A stretch of DNA of 64,000 nt from Siphlonurus alternatus (GCA_949825025.1 OX463788.1:24720069-24784068), one strand, 5' to 3'; shown: positions 24,745 to 36,584, counted from the first letter of the stretch. Notes: generated by a model not told the origin, from the letters alone. Numbers and translations: made by a program.

Positions 24745-25689
24745 TTATTAATATATATATATATAAATATAATCAGGCGCGGATCCAGAAACAAATTATT
24801 GTCAAATTATTTTTATTTCCAGCATATGATTAGATATGATGAGCCACATAAAGCGAAACAGCATTATGAATGATAGTAAATTTTAATATATAAAATTACG
24901 GAATTATTAGGATTATTACTTAGATTCGAGTTAGATTCATTATATATAACAAAAGGAATTAAAAAATACAATAATATATTTTATTTTTTTATCGAAAAAA
25001 AAAAAAGTTTCGATGCTTAATACTATCCTAAAAATCATAATATTAATTCTTTCAAAATAATACATATTTGTTTATTTACCGTTACTCTCCCTTCTATTCA
25101 ATTTAAAATACAATGGAATGTTGAGGCGCACTCGCAACGGTAGAGAAGGAGCATTCATCACGGCACGGCTGCCCTTCATATTTCTTTCTTTGCCTTGAGC
25201 TTTTGCTCTCTGAGTTATAGGGGCATTTTTTTAACTGCAATAACTTATCATATAATTATTGTATTCACAAATTAATCAGACTAGGAAATAGATAAACATA
25301 ATTATAATGACTGTTGCTCATTTAAAAACGGTTAATCTTATTATTTCCTTTGAAATGTTGGAATTAAAATCACCCAATCTCGGACATCATATACTAAAGA
25401 CTGGTAGTGACATCTCTTTTCATTCCACTTGCATATTTTCATAGCGACAGACCTTAATCGCTTATGGTTTGAGCAAATTCAGTCTTGCACTTTTTTTACA
25501 ACAGCTCCATTTCCGGTTTTCGTCCATAAGGCCAATGTTAAACTTCTACCTCATAAGACAGATTCGCTTCAAAATTTGTATGCCATATATTGATGGTGAG
25601 TTCCAAGTCCCCTACAAGTCTTGTTGAATTCATGAATTCAGGCGCTACGATTGCGAGATATCAACATATCAACTTACTGAGATTCATCC
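24745..25689. other. Non-coding stretch
   Basis: No recognisable gene or repeat beyond oligo-A runs. Confidence 0.35.
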
Positions 25690-25693
25690 TTAA

Positions 25694-26061
25694 GGGGAAT
25701 GCAACACGGATCATTTGATCTCTGATCGATCATCGATGTGGTCCCATTTGACTAAACCTTAGCTTAGCAGACACAGAGAAAGTTTTAAGTACCTAAAAGA
25801 CACAGAAAAAATTTCATAATAACCATTATTCGATCCGATTTTTGTTTTCAATTAATTTTTTAAAATTTTATTTTTAGCATAGGGCTTTTCCAAATGGAAA
25901 GCCGAACTAAAAAATTAATTTAAAAAAAATCGGATGGAAAAGTTGTTTTGAAATTTTTTCTGTGATTTTTTTTCAGAATTGTTATGTCTATATACTAAGG
26001 TTTAATATAAATGTTAATCAAATGGGAATACATCGATCAGCTGACCTGTGTTACCTTCCCC
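25694..26061. mobile_element. TTAA fold-back element, divergent member
   Basis: TTAA at 25690-25693 and 26062-26065 flank inverted ends GGGGAATGCAACACGG and the complement of GGGGAAGGTAACACAGG. The centre (AGGGCTTTTCCAAATGG) and inner arms (ATTAATTTTTTAAAATTT type) match the element at 27793-28181. Confidence 0.75.
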
Positions 26062-26065
26062 TTAA

Positions 26066-26948
26066 ATTAAATTATGCAAATAATTTCAATTGTATAGAAC
26101 TTTTGTAATATATAATTGCAAGAGTCTATAATAATTGTATTATATCTTTTAGAGTGCATGTTTGTTCGTCCTGAAAATGTTCATCTGTCTTTTTTTCTTT
26201 CACTGCTCTATAAATCTATGACCAACCTACATATTAAAGAAGGCCCTAAATAGCTGATACATCTATACTATCTATAGTATGTACACACATGAAAAGAAAG
26301 AAACTCATCTTATATTATAATGTTATAATGTTTTTAAAAGCTTGCTATTAAAAAAAATTCTATCCTTAGTTACAATATCAAATATAAAGCATAGGAAAAA
26401 GCAAGCAGACTTTAATAACAATGCTTTTAGAATGGATTGAAGCGTTATGAGGAACAGGACCGTATCTATTGTTGTACCAATGGAGATGAACTACAGAACT
26501 ACAGATCTGTAGATGGTCACTATGGTCAGTGTCAGGTCAGGACCTTTTATATATACTGTACACAAAGAAGGTCGTCTAGCTGGCCAGGTATATGGACAGT
26601 TCAGTATGGTGAGTCAGTTTTAGTCAGATCCTTGTTCGAGTTACCTTTGTATGAGCCACTTTACGAAGATTACGAAGTATACACTTGTAAAAATATATAA
26701 TAACCCAATCATATAATATTTACGTTGCTCCAGTTCAGCAAAGTAGGAAAAGTCTTCGTCTTTGGACGTCATTTCATGAGCATCTTCAGAAGATATTTTT
26801 GTTATTGTATGTATTGGCATGGTAGCGGGAATAAAAAATTGAGCCTTCTTTATATATTTTATGAAGCCTGAAAATATATAGCACTGGTAATACGAAATTA
26901 TTATTATTATTTGACTTTGGAGCAAATAAGTTTGGTAAATACTTGTCA
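26066..26948. other. Non-coding stretch
   Basis: The frames at 26437-26700 (+) and 26641-27003 (-) have no recognisable domain; the latter runs into the fold-back that follows. Confidence 0.3.
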
Positions 26949-26952
26949 TTAA

Positions 26953-27363
26953 GGGCATTGGGTGTAGCACCGGTAGTTGGCAACACTGACGTATCTTCAC
27001 CATGTTAATTTTTGATCATTGCTCCTCGGAGTAATTTTTATGCTAGAGCTAAGCTGATTGCTGTAGTATGAAGATAATTAGTAGCCCAAGTGCACAATTT
27101 GGCTAAATAAAGCCTGATTTAAAGAAAAGTATTTTTTTATATTTTAGAAAAATGCATGTAAATTTAAAAAATTACTAAAAAATACTTTTCTTTAAATCAG
27201 GCTTTATTTAGCCAAATTGTGCACTTGGGCTACTAATTATCTTGATACTACAGCAATCAGCTTAGCTCTATTATAGCATAAAAATTACTCCGAGGAGCAA
27301 TGATCAAAAATTAACATGAAGATACGTCAGTGTTGCCAACTACCGGTGCTACACCCAATGCCC
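26953..27363. mobile_element. TTAA-flanked fold-back of 411 bp
   Basis: TTAA at 26949-26952 and 27364-27367. The arms begin GGGCATTGGGTGTAGCACCG and run inward about 180 bp through GCCTGATTTAAAGAAAAGTA, with one or two small indels (a deleted ACC, a changed GAAGATAA/TATCTTGA block). No coding content. Confidence 0.85.
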
Positions 27364-27596
27364 TTAAAGACTTTATTAGTTTTATTTGAGATATACATTA
27401 CAACGTTGCCAACGTTGGTTACGATCGGCATATAAAAATAGGTGTTTTTCTGAATAATCTGTGACGTTTCTTATTGCTTATCACATGGCATATTTAAAAT
27501 TTTAAGGATCTACGCTGCGAGTCGCTAATACGAACATACCAGAAATAATTCTGCTATTACATGCATGATGGCGCTCAATATAATTATATAATTATA

Positions 27597-28251
27597 CGAA
27601 ACTTTGAATAATAATAAGAAATTATTCAAATTATTGAAAATATAGTAAATATACGATCCAATCTGTAAGTTTTTTTTAGTTTGTAAACAATATCCTTAAC
27701 ACGACTAGAAACACTTCCCATAAACTAAAGTAGCCCATCGAAATTAGTCGGAAGTTTTTCTAGTCGTGTTAAGAATATCGTTTACAAATTAAGGGTAAGA
27801 TAACACGAAAAATCGATTGTTGTAGTCCTATTTGATTAACATGTAAACCTTAGCAACCTCAAAATAATTCTGAATTTTTTTAAGAGACAGTTCTTGGCAC
27901 CAAAAAAATGTGGAAAAAATTTCAAAACAATCGGCGACGATCCAATTTTTTTAAATTAATTTTTTAAATTTTCAGTATAGGGCTTTCCCATGGAGACCTA
28001 AACTAAGAAATTAATTTAAAAAAATTGGATCGTCCGATTGTTTTGAAATTTTTTCCACATTTTTTTGGTGCTAAGAACTGTCTCTAAAAAAAAAATCAGA
28101 ATTATTATGAGGTTGCTAAGGTTTACATGTTAATCAAATGGGCCCGGTCTACAATAATCCATGTTTCGTGTTATCTTACCCTTAAAAAGGGTTGCAGATT
28201 GGATCGTATCCTATATTTTCAATAATTTCTTATTACTAGTCAAAGTTTTGG
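27597..28251. mobile_element. Fold-back element split by a younger insertion
   Basis: The outer ends ACTTTGAATAATAATAAGAA and the inverse of AACTTTGACTAGTAATAAGA, and then TACGATCCAATCTG on both sides, pair with each other. The inner part TTTGTAAACAATATCC, then TTAACACGACTAGAAA, pairs with its inverse at 27750-27790. The pairing is restored only if 27793-28181 plus one TTAA is removed, leaving an element of about 265 bp. Confidence 0.65.
27793..28181. mobile_element. TTAA fold-back element inserted into another fold-back
   Basis: TTAA at 27789-27792 and 28182-28185. The ends GGGTAAGATAACACGAAA are mirrored. The arms pair for about 170 bp, including AAACAATCGG and ATTAATTTTTTAAATTTT, around AGGGCTTTCCCATGG. 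Confidence 0.85.
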
Positions 28252-28299
28252 ATTAAAATAAAACGAACATGCAGGTAAGTCAGTAATCTCTTGTACTTC

Positions 28300-28560
28300 C
28301 GCGGTCAAAAAATTTTGAAGGCACAGTACAGTGTTGCTTCGGTAAAAGCTGGGCACTGCAATGCATTGCTTCCCCTTTCTCTCTGTCGCTACCGCTGTGT
28401 CACTAAAGGTCATGACCTCACGGTAACCTCCGGTGAGGCGGGCGGCTGCGTCACAGCGGCAGGCAGGCAGCCAGCTTGGCGAGCAGGTAGGCAAAGCCGG
28501 AAGGCAAGTTGACATCGCTGGCAGACCACTGGCAACGATTGCACCTCAAAGCAAGTCATC
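28300..28560. promoter_or_regulatory. GC-rich island with palindromic AGGTCA site
   Basis: It contains AGGTCATGACCT at about 28408-28419, an inverted repeat of the nuclear-receptor half site with no spacer, followed by CACGGTAACCTCC and tandem GCAGGCAGGCAG. The open frames on both strands here have no recognised domain. A regulatory role is inference from the motif only. Confidence 0.25.
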
Positions 28561-29240
28561 GTCAGCTGAACACACAATATTCCAGATTCCAGCACAGATT
28601 GGCACACTATTCAATTTTCACGACACGTTTCATTTTTAGTGATTTACTAAATTGTAAAATATTAGTGATTTACAATAAGTTCATTTAATTATGAAATAAA
28701 ATACACCTTTATAACTGCACTGTATACTAATTAATATTAATTTATTTTACTATACTACATTCTTGTGTGGAGCAATTACGTAATTAAAAAGCAATATTAT
28801 TAGTAGGTTTTGTAAATAAAAACACAATCGAGTCAGAGTAAAAAAAAATAATTTTTTTTTTTTTTATTTATGACATTGTGTACTCGATATTGGTTACAAT
28901 ATAATATATTAGAGACTTTCATGAGCAACGAAGGTAAGAATGAAAACTGGGTACCATTCAGGGGGAAAAAAATAAGCAAATAAAACCGAGAAAATAGTCA
29001 CAAAATTCATTTTTCTTTGAATGCTTACTTTATAAACCTGTATTATCACAGGAAGAACAAGCTTTCTTTCGTCCAGTACTGTTGCATTATCCATAATATT
29101 ATATCTTTTTCATATTTATGCTCTTTGGATAATATCTTTTTAATCTTCATATCGATCGGTATATGATTCCTATTTGAAAGTAAATGGCTAAAATAATGAG
29201 CACCTGTCAAGTAATATAACAAATTTAATGTCAATAGTAA
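28561..29240. other. AT-rich non-coding stretch
   Basis: Poly-T at about 28853-28865; nothing else recognised. Confidence 0.35.
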
Positions 29241-29244
29241 AGTC

Positions 29245-29940
29245 ATATTTAAATGATCTAGGTTTAATTTTAAATAAAACAGAAATACTCCAGTTTCAAA
29301 ATAATAAAAATAAAAATCCTATTCTTGATTGTCTCTATAAATAATCTAAACATCATAACAAACAATAAATAACAGCACTAAATTTCTTGGTATAAATAAA
29401 AATTATACCCACAGGAATTTTAGATAAAAATTTGCAGTGGATTGACCATATAGATTTTGTATGCAAAAAGGTGTCATCTGTAATATTTGCAATCAGAGAA
29501 CTGAGGCATAAAATGTGAAATAGAATGCCTTAAAACTTTGTATTTTTCAAATTTTAATTCCTTCTTGAAATATGCATGGTATTATCTGTTGGGGCCATTT
29601 TCCAGAAATCAATAGACTATTTATTTTACGAAAGAAAATAATTCATCTGATGTTCTTTGTGAAAAAGAGAGGTTCTTGTATAAAATATTTAAAGAGCAAG
29701 GTATTTTAATTTAACACTACCTTGTATATTTATTATGGAAAGTGTGTAATGTTTGTAAAAAGGAATATGGCAGATTTCAGACAAAATGAAGTGCAGCACA
29801 ATCACAATACCAGAAATCTAAAAAATGTAATTGCTCTAATTTATTGTAGAATGAATATTATTGTGCATAAAAAAAGACCCTTTATGAGTTGCCTGTCTTT
29901 GTACAATAAACTGCCTAATGATGTTTACGGGCAATGACTG
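29245..29940 (+). pseudogene. Degraded LINE reverse transcriptase, C-terminal end
   Basis: Broken frames contain the hallmark KFLGI just before 29400 (in AGCACTAAATTTCTTGGTATA), then a decayed thumb region, and finally an open stretch at 29722-29937 ending NHNTRN...LYNKLPNDV, a layout typical of the C terminus of CR1/Rex/L2-type LINE proteins. Several stops and frame changes show it is inactive. The upstream catalytic YADD region is not visible. Confidence 0.6.
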
Positions 29941-30025
29941 CTTTTGGTCCACAGACCCGAAGTCAATAAATTCAATTGAATTCTGCCTAAATATGTAAAA
30001 TGCATTTTTTGTTAATTTTTATTTT

Positions 30026-30415
30026 ACAGGGATATGAGAGATACACTCCTAAGAGCTTACAGCTTGCGGCGGGGTAATGGGTAGGGATAAGGTTTAGGGA
30101 AAGGATGGTGGCCACGGCCTGCTACGCGTCCTAGCATTCGCTGAGGTGCGACTGAGGGAACCGTGGAAAACCTCAGTCAGGACGGACACCTCTACTTTTT
30201 ATCAATGGACCAAAGCGATGTCCAAAGCCTGGAGAACCACACACAAGTGCATCACTGCACTGGGTGGAAAGCGATATGTATTTACTCCAGGAAGGGAGCA
30301 ATATAATTTTTACTTGAAACGGTCACCCATCCAAGTACGGTACTAACCACGCTCGACGTTGCTTGACTTCGGTGATCTAACGAGAACTGGTCAATGTATT
30401 GTGCCACGCTCGACC
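30026..30415 (-). mobile_element. 5S-headed SINE, full length and more diverged
   Basis: It shares all blocks of the copies at 20009 and 24361, including GTCGAGCGTGGTTAGTACCG near the 5S head with a 3-bp duplication (TACGGTACT), the central TTTTCCACGGTTCCCTCAG and the tail TACCCCGCCGCAAGCTGTAA. The A-tail has decayed to GTAAAATAAAAATTAAC. It lies just 3' of the degraded LINE. Confidence 0.88.
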
Positions 30416-31290
30416 TCTTTAAATGTTTTTAAAGCGAGTATAAAAAAAGTGACAGGTAAATAAGTGTTTCTATAGTGTACAGAACTACATGCATGACTAT
30501 GAATGACTTCAAGTAATGTTAATTGACTTTATTACTTAGCTTTAGATTGACTTCAACCTATAAACCTCATAAATCACATTTTCATTATATACATGATATT
30601 TTATATATATATGAAAATGTGATTGTAGAAATAAATGGAATTAATAAAAGAAATGTGAATTTTGGTAGTATTGGTACACAAGCACGAATACTACAGAGAG
30701 ATGTATTAATAAAAATGACAAAATTTTCAAATAAAAAACAGCAAGGTGAATTTTTATAACCAATTTTAACTCCTTGTAAAGTGAGCTGCGTATTAATTCC
30801 TATAATAGTATCTATATTTGTTATTGTGTCATTACTTCCGTTCAAAACACTGAAGCCAACATTTTTATCACTTCCTCCTTAAGTGCTATATGAATGTTCA
30901 TTGCAGCCGCCTGGCTTAATGATTCCGTTTGCTGCTGACTTAGTGTCATGAATGCTGAATAGACAAGTAGTAATTAAGGTGGCTATAAGCAACGCTACGG
31001 TGAAGATTACATGTCTTATAGTCAGGCTAATAATTACAACTATAGCTGATACAACCTGACTTCCAATTTATTATTATATATATAATTATGCATGCAACGA
31101 ATTCACATCTATCATAAACTTTTTGTTTACGGAAATCAAAATTATGTTTGCTTTTGCGGGCATATATCGGCGAAGGTCGAAATTGAAGCAAGTAATATGC
31201 ACTACTCATTTTGGTATCCAATTCTTCAACTCAATGGGCGGGTTGTATTGTAGTTGTTCATGCACTCCATTCAAATATAAATCTTCGAAC
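30416..31290. other. AT-rich non-coding stretch
   Basis: Small inverted words such as CATTTTCATTATATAC with ATATATATGAAAATG at 30580-30620 form a short hairpin. No gene recognised. Confidence 0.3.
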
Positions 31291-31325
31291 CGGCTATACT
31301 TTAATATGACGTACCGGATTGGACA

Positions 31326-31510
31326 TTATATTTCAATTTCAAATTCAAATCTTTATTCAATCATTTTGGTTGTACAATCACAAACTTGGATTACGTCAAG
31401 ATAAAAGAGCAAACAAAAAACAAAGACTGACACAAAAAACAACAACAAACAGCTATAACAAGAAAAAAAAAATCATAGAAACCAGAACTTATACAGCCGA
31501 AAAAATACTT
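31326..31510 (-). mobile_element. Probable LINE 3' end
   Basis: On the - strand it ends GATTGAATAAAGATTTGAAT and TTGAAATTGAAAT, i.e. an AATAAAGATTTGAA signal plus a simple tail, as often seen in jockey/CR1-type LINEs. No coding part recognised. Confidence 0.35.
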
Positions 31511-31551
31511 TTAAATTAAAAAACTTCACTGCATTTTCTAACTCCATATAG

Positions 31552-31582
<31 letters not shown>

Positions 31583-31755
31583 TTGAATTCATGAAGTGTA
31601 TTTTATGCAGTGCGCTGTATGTACTGTACTGTGGGATATGGGAGAAAACAGAAGAAAAATAGAAGAAAAAAAATCCACACTTTCTTTTCCACAGTATCTT
31701 CGACCTCCCTTAGGTGAATGAATCATAAATATGCATGCCATATGCTATAAATAAT

Positions 31756-31908
31756 GGGCGCGATTCACGAAGCAGTTAGCCAGGTTTCTAACCACGTTTA
31801 GCTTAACCACGTTTAACTAGGTGGTTTAACACGTAAAACAGGTATAGTTAAACGTGGTTAAGCTAAACGTGGTTAGAAACCTGGCTAACTGCTTCGTGAA
31901 TCGCGCCC
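31756..31908. mobile_element. Near-perfect 153-bp palindromic MITE
   Basis: The arms start GGGCGCGATTCACGAAGCAG and pair for about 65 bp on each side around a short centre. AAT occurs on both sides and may be a 3-bp target duplication. A reduced relative lies at 34363-34402. Confidence 0.85.
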
Positions 31909-31970
31909 AATATTAACATTAACATATTAACACAACAAAAGCAGAGTATAATTGTTGCACCTTATAAAAT

Positions 31971-31973
<3 letters not shown>

Positions 31974-32044
<71 letters not shown>
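31974..32044. repeat. (TA)n microsatellite
   Basis: About 70 bp of uninterrupted TA. Confidence 0.95.
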
Positions 32045-32047
<3 letters not shown>

Positions 32048-34360
32048 AAACTTTAAACTTCTACCGTGTTTACCCGCCAAGACAACTTACTATATGTATT
32101 TCATCTTTATATAATTATATATATAAACTGTACGCACTGCCTGTTTATAGTAATTAGGATTCCATTGCATGTGCCATGTTATGATTTCTAAGACGGGATT
32201 AGGATTAGAGATTCGGACTCTTAAAATATAGTATTTCCCTAAAAATTGTTAACAATAATAACTAATACTATCGATCAGCTTCTTAAGCTTATTCTCGTTT
32301 TATGATATAGCGCCTTTCTCATGCTTTGTTCTCCTCGCTGTTCTCTTTAAAATTTTCAAAATACATGCACACTATCTATAAACATTAGTCTAAACATTAA
32401 TAATGTAAAAAATAATACATTATCAATTTTTATGATGTGCTTGATAATATTATTATAGTTAGACTATATATAGTATATAGTTTGACGGAAAATGGCAAAG
32501 AAGTCAGATAAGAAGTTTTCTGCACAACGGAGCCTATAGTTTTTGTACTGGATGGGCAAAATGTATTACTTAATTAATTTACATTATATAGTTGCAGAGT
32601 TAAGCACGTCATTGAGTGGGCCTGAATACCAGGTAGTTAGTTTAACTTTAAAATAATATACATAGAGCTGGCTCCCGGCTTATTGATTGTTGGTGACGCT
32701 ATTGCACGCCATGTCTAACTGGTCATGCATGCAAGGTGGTATTACACATACACATAGTTTGTGTCTGCATTCGCCCTTACTTTGTACTCGCTCTCATCGT
32801 GACCTTTGCCCTTTTGTAATATAAAAGGTCATGGGGTTCCAGGGGTTGTAAGTGAGCAGACCGGCAATCAGACTGTTAAAGCTTCACAGGGTGAAGCAGC
32901 ATTATAATGGTATATAGTGTAGCTGCTGGATTTACAGCATCGTAACATTTGCTTGCTTAAAAAGGCGTACTTATATGTCTTATATGTCTGACTTAAGAGC
33001 GGCGCGAATATTGCACTTATGTTTATTGGTTATGGTATATACTCGGTGGTATAGGTATGCCTCTTTGTTGACGCTGAAAATTCGCTACATGGCTATACAC
33101 ATTTGAATTTCACAAGCGCACAAATTGTGCTGCATTGCCCATGAAAATACTCACCCAAAATAGTAATTGCATGGAAAATACGTTTTTAGATCATTTTGAT
33201 ATTGTTTAAAAGTTTAAAAGTTGCCAATTGAGAAAATATTAAAAAAATATTACACAGCTAGAAATTGTTTTAAAGTTTGGATATATTCGTGTGCGATGAT
33301 CGTCCTAATTTTTATTACAATAATAATTAAGAATACCTGATAATTACACAATAAAATGATATATATTATATTATACCAAAATATTTTCCTTTTCAAATTG
33401 ATACAATAAATCACAAATTGTACACAATAATCTATAGAGCATTGTTATATAAATTATAATTATTCTAATGTTTTGTCATGCATTAATTACACCTTGAGAC
33501 CGCACGAACTTTACTTCCGATTTGTTTGTGGGCATTGTCATGCAGCCCATGGGGGTGTGGTAAACGGTGAACCCGAATATTTTTGGTATTAGTTTATATT
33601 TTGTGCTAAACTACAAGTCTACGACACGTACAGTACTCCACAGTTGAAGCGCACGTACTGACTCCAGTGGACAGTAGTATTACGTATATAAAAGTCACTG
33701 GATAGGGTCATTAGTAGTAGGTTGAAAATTGGAAAGTGTTTGGAATCATGCAATTTTTCATGTATATTAATTGCATTGCTGCCCAGCTGTTCCTTAATTG
33801 TATCAAAATCCAACTAAATTAGTAGGAGAACAGACTAACAGACTTTTCAAGACTGATCTAGCAGACAGTACCATTGATCTTATTGAAATTTCATACAAAG
33901 AACAGCATGCAGTAATTTTCACTGAGATGGGACCAATTTGAGGAGCCCCCCTCCCCCTTCCCTTCATTCATAACGCCTCGTCTTGTCCATGCTCTGTAGA
34001 TAAAAGCATGTCTCACTAATAAATATCAAATGTATGGTTAACTGATTTCAAGAAAAGTTAAAATGTTACTGTTAAAAACATTAAAATATACGACAAAAAT
34101 GTGCAAGTGTTATATATTTCTTATATAACTTGCATGATAAAAATAATACTATAATTATATTAATTATAATATATAGTGTGTCATAAAGTAAAGACTCCTA
34201 TAAGTGAATTTATAAACTAGTATGTAAAGTACTATAATTTTATTGTACAGTACTAATGTGTAGTGATCTTATAAAACTACATGCACATGTAATTTTGAGT
34301 ATAATATATTTATATTAATTAATTTTAAATATTGTTTGAATATGTGGTTCATTAGAATTA
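32045..34360. other. Non-coding stretch
   Basis: No gene or repeat family recognised in 2.3 kb. GTGACCTTTGCCC and AAAGGTCATGG lie about 20 bp apart at 32799-32836 as diverging half sites. Short frames have no motif. Confidence 0.3.
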
Positions 34361-34362
34361 AT

Positions 34363-34402
34363 GGCACGATTCACGACTCACTTCTTCGTGAATCGCACCC
34401 AT
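34363..34402. mobile_element. Internally deleted GATTCACGAA palindrome
   Basis: GGCACGATTCACGA and TCGTGAATCGCACCC are inverted around only 9 bp. They are the termini of the 153-bp palindrome at 31756-31908 with the interior lost. Confidence 0.6.
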
Positions 34403-34527
34403 TTATGTTATGTATTATTTTATGTACATTTCATAACAAATGACGTGATCCTTGCTGTCGTGATCCTTGCAGCCTATGATCGAAATAAAATATGAATATG
34501 ATCTTAAATTCGTTAAACGATTTTCTT

Positions 34528-34529
34528 AA

Positions 34530-34605
<76 letters not shown>

Positions 34606-34612
34606 TATATAT
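34528..34612. repeat. (TA)n microsatellite
   Basis: TA run of about 70 bp plus imperfect continuation. Confidence 0.95.
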
Positions 34613-34907
34613 ATTATGCCTCTTCATTTTCATTGAAGAGACAATTATTTTATTTTAAAATTGAGTACGTGTTACTCTCTCATATATATAAAACTTTTAG
34701 AAATGTACATCTCCAACAAATTGGTCAATTTATGAAGCATTTCTACCTACAATGTTATTGATATTTTCTACAGTTTAATCTCTAAGGATCCCAAAAAGAT
34801 TTTAAATTATTTTTCTGGGTTATCATTTTCCTCCATTGTGAGTTAAATTTTACATCTAAATTTAAAAGCTAGAACATCAACTGTTTATTTTTTTCTTCCT
34901 GTATACT

Positions 34908-35480
34908 CTTATTATTATTAGTCTTTCATTAAACACAAAAAGTGTACATACAAAATAATATTAGAAATATACATTATAAAATAACACTGTAATAGAACAC
35001 ATAAAACACACATACAAACTATATATAATAGTTACAGAATAATAGAAAATGATAATAAAAGAATATAAAATAACAGATGATATTAACAGCCTGTTACATC
35101 ATAATATATCATATATATAGGCACATATATAAAACAAAATATGACATAGAAAATAAATAGAATGAAAAACTTATTGCTTAATTGATATTCAAAATATAGA
35201 CTATGTGAGGTCTCCATTGGCATAATCGCTGATAGGTTTAATTCTAGATTTACAGATATTTAAATGATATTGGCTACAATGTTCATTACATAATTTACAT
35301 ACACAAGATTGTTCAGCTTTATGATAACCAGAGGATTTACAGATTAGATGGTGGAAGCCGTGAACAGCTTGGCGAGTTAAGACATTTCTAACATTGGATC
35401 TATCCAATTGGGGCAGACACCAATGTTTACATGTCATAGCATCAGTGCTGTAAAACTCAGGATTAATATCCTGAGCTTTT
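34908..35480 (-). pseudogene. LINE C-terminal fragment and 3' end
   Basis: The - frame at 35201-35437 encodes a Cys/His-rich stretch (CKLCNEHCSQYHLNIC with preceding RQAVHGFHHLIC), like the C-terminal Cys motif of many LINE proteins. It is followed on the - strand by an AT-rich 3' region ending TTTTTGTGTTTAATGAAAGA and an (AAT)n tail. The upstream reverse transcriptase is absent. The family is inferred from layout only. Confidence 0.4.
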
Positions 35481-35659
35481 TGATTCCTGACAGCTAGGAA
35501 ATTGGAATACTCTTATCAATACTTCAACAATTGATGTAAATCATTATTTTTTTTCCCGTATGTAATTAATTAAGTTACTCAGAGTATTTTATAATATTCA
35601 CCAACTTATTATATTGATGTATTCTGAGTTTACATTAAATTTTTGTATAATTACTATCT

Positions 35660-35685
35660 TAAGATATTATTATTATTGTGTTTTT
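35660..35685. repeat. (TTA)n tract, 3' junction of piece A
   Basis: TATTATTATTATTG adjoins the 3' end of the first - strand retrotransposon piece; read on the - strand the piece ends in (TAA/AAT)n. Confidence 0.75.
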
Positions 35686-36126
35686 AACTCCCAACCAAGT
35701 TGGGGTGGTTAAGCGCCAGCACCGGGCCCAATTGGGCCAAGATGAAGGCGCCCGCTGATCTTGTTGGTGATGTTACGATCCAGCGTCTCCTACTCAGCTG
35801 CGGGCAATGAGGGCTTCCCGGGTACACCCGCAAATAGCCCATCACACAGCCTTTCGGGCAGGTCCTCTCCTAGGCGCGGTGGGACCGGACACATTTCCGC
35901 TAGCACTTTGGGTGCTGGATGCCTTTAACCAGGGCACTTAGAGGTGGGGATGCATCTTGGGCTTCCCAAACCAATGCCCTGGCCGCCCTGTGGTTCAAGA
36001 ACCACAGGCTACGGGCCAGAGGTCACACTCGCAAGGCAACCCCCAACCCGCATGTCCTTCCTGAGCGCGGGGGGAAACGTACCGCGAGCCAGAGAAGAGC
36101 CTACGCCCATCCCGTAGCTGGATGCC
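35682..36126 (-). mobile_element. Retrotransposon piece A (3' UTR only)
   Basis: About 445 bp, over 95% similar by eye to piece B. It contains the palindrome GGGCCCAATTGGGCC near its 3' end (about 35724) that recurs, modified, at the 3' end of coding piece D. No protein frame. Its 5' limit is the next (TTA)n tract. Confidence 0.75.
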
Positions 36127-36147
36127 CTTTATTATTATTATTATTTG
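36127..36147. repeat. (TTA)n tract between pieces A and B
   Basis: ATTATTATTATTATT joins the 5' end of A to the 3' end of B. Confidence 0.85.
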
Positions 36148-36540
36148 AGTGTTTTAACTCCCAACCTAGTTGGGGTGTTTAAGCGCCAGCACCGGGCCCA
36201 ATTATACCAAAATGAAGGCGCCCGCTGATCCTGTTGGTGATTTTACGATTCAGCGTCTCCTACTCAGCTGCAGGCAATGAGGGCTTCCCGGGTACACCCG
36301 CAAATAGCCCATCACACAGCCTTTCGGGCAGGTCCTCTCCTAGGCGCGGTGGGACACATTTCCGCTAGCACTCTTGGGTGCTGGATGCCTTTAACCAGGG
36401 CACTTAGAGGTGGGGATGCATCTTGGGCTTCCCAAACCAATGCCCTGGCCGCCCTGTGGTTCAAGAACCACAGGCTACGGGCCAGAGGTCACACCTGCAA
36501 GGCAACCCCCAACCCGCATGTCCTTCTTGAGCGCGGGGGG
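36148..36540 (-). mobile_element. Retrotransposon piece B (3' UTR only)
   Basis: A second copy of A, with CGCCAGCACCGGGCCCAATT then ATACC in place of GGGCC, so the palindrome is broken. It stops about 30 bp earlier than A at GCGCGGGGGG, where another (TTA)n tract begins. Confidence 0.75.
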
Positions 36541-36584
36541 ATTATTATTATTATATTATTATTATTATTTTTTTTTTTTTTTTA
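36541..36584. repeat. (TTA)n plus poly-T tract between B and C
   Basis: ATTATTATTATTATATTATT followed by poly-T; on the - strand this is the A-rich/TAA tail of coding piece C. Confidence 0.85.

Noticed and set aside
28240..28639. Overlapping small genes on both strands of the GC island
   Set aside because: Four overlapping frames without domains; composition effect.
20009..30415. 5S rRNA genes
   Set aside because: Only an internal 5S portion is present, followed by a SINE body and A-tail; no complete 5S sequence.
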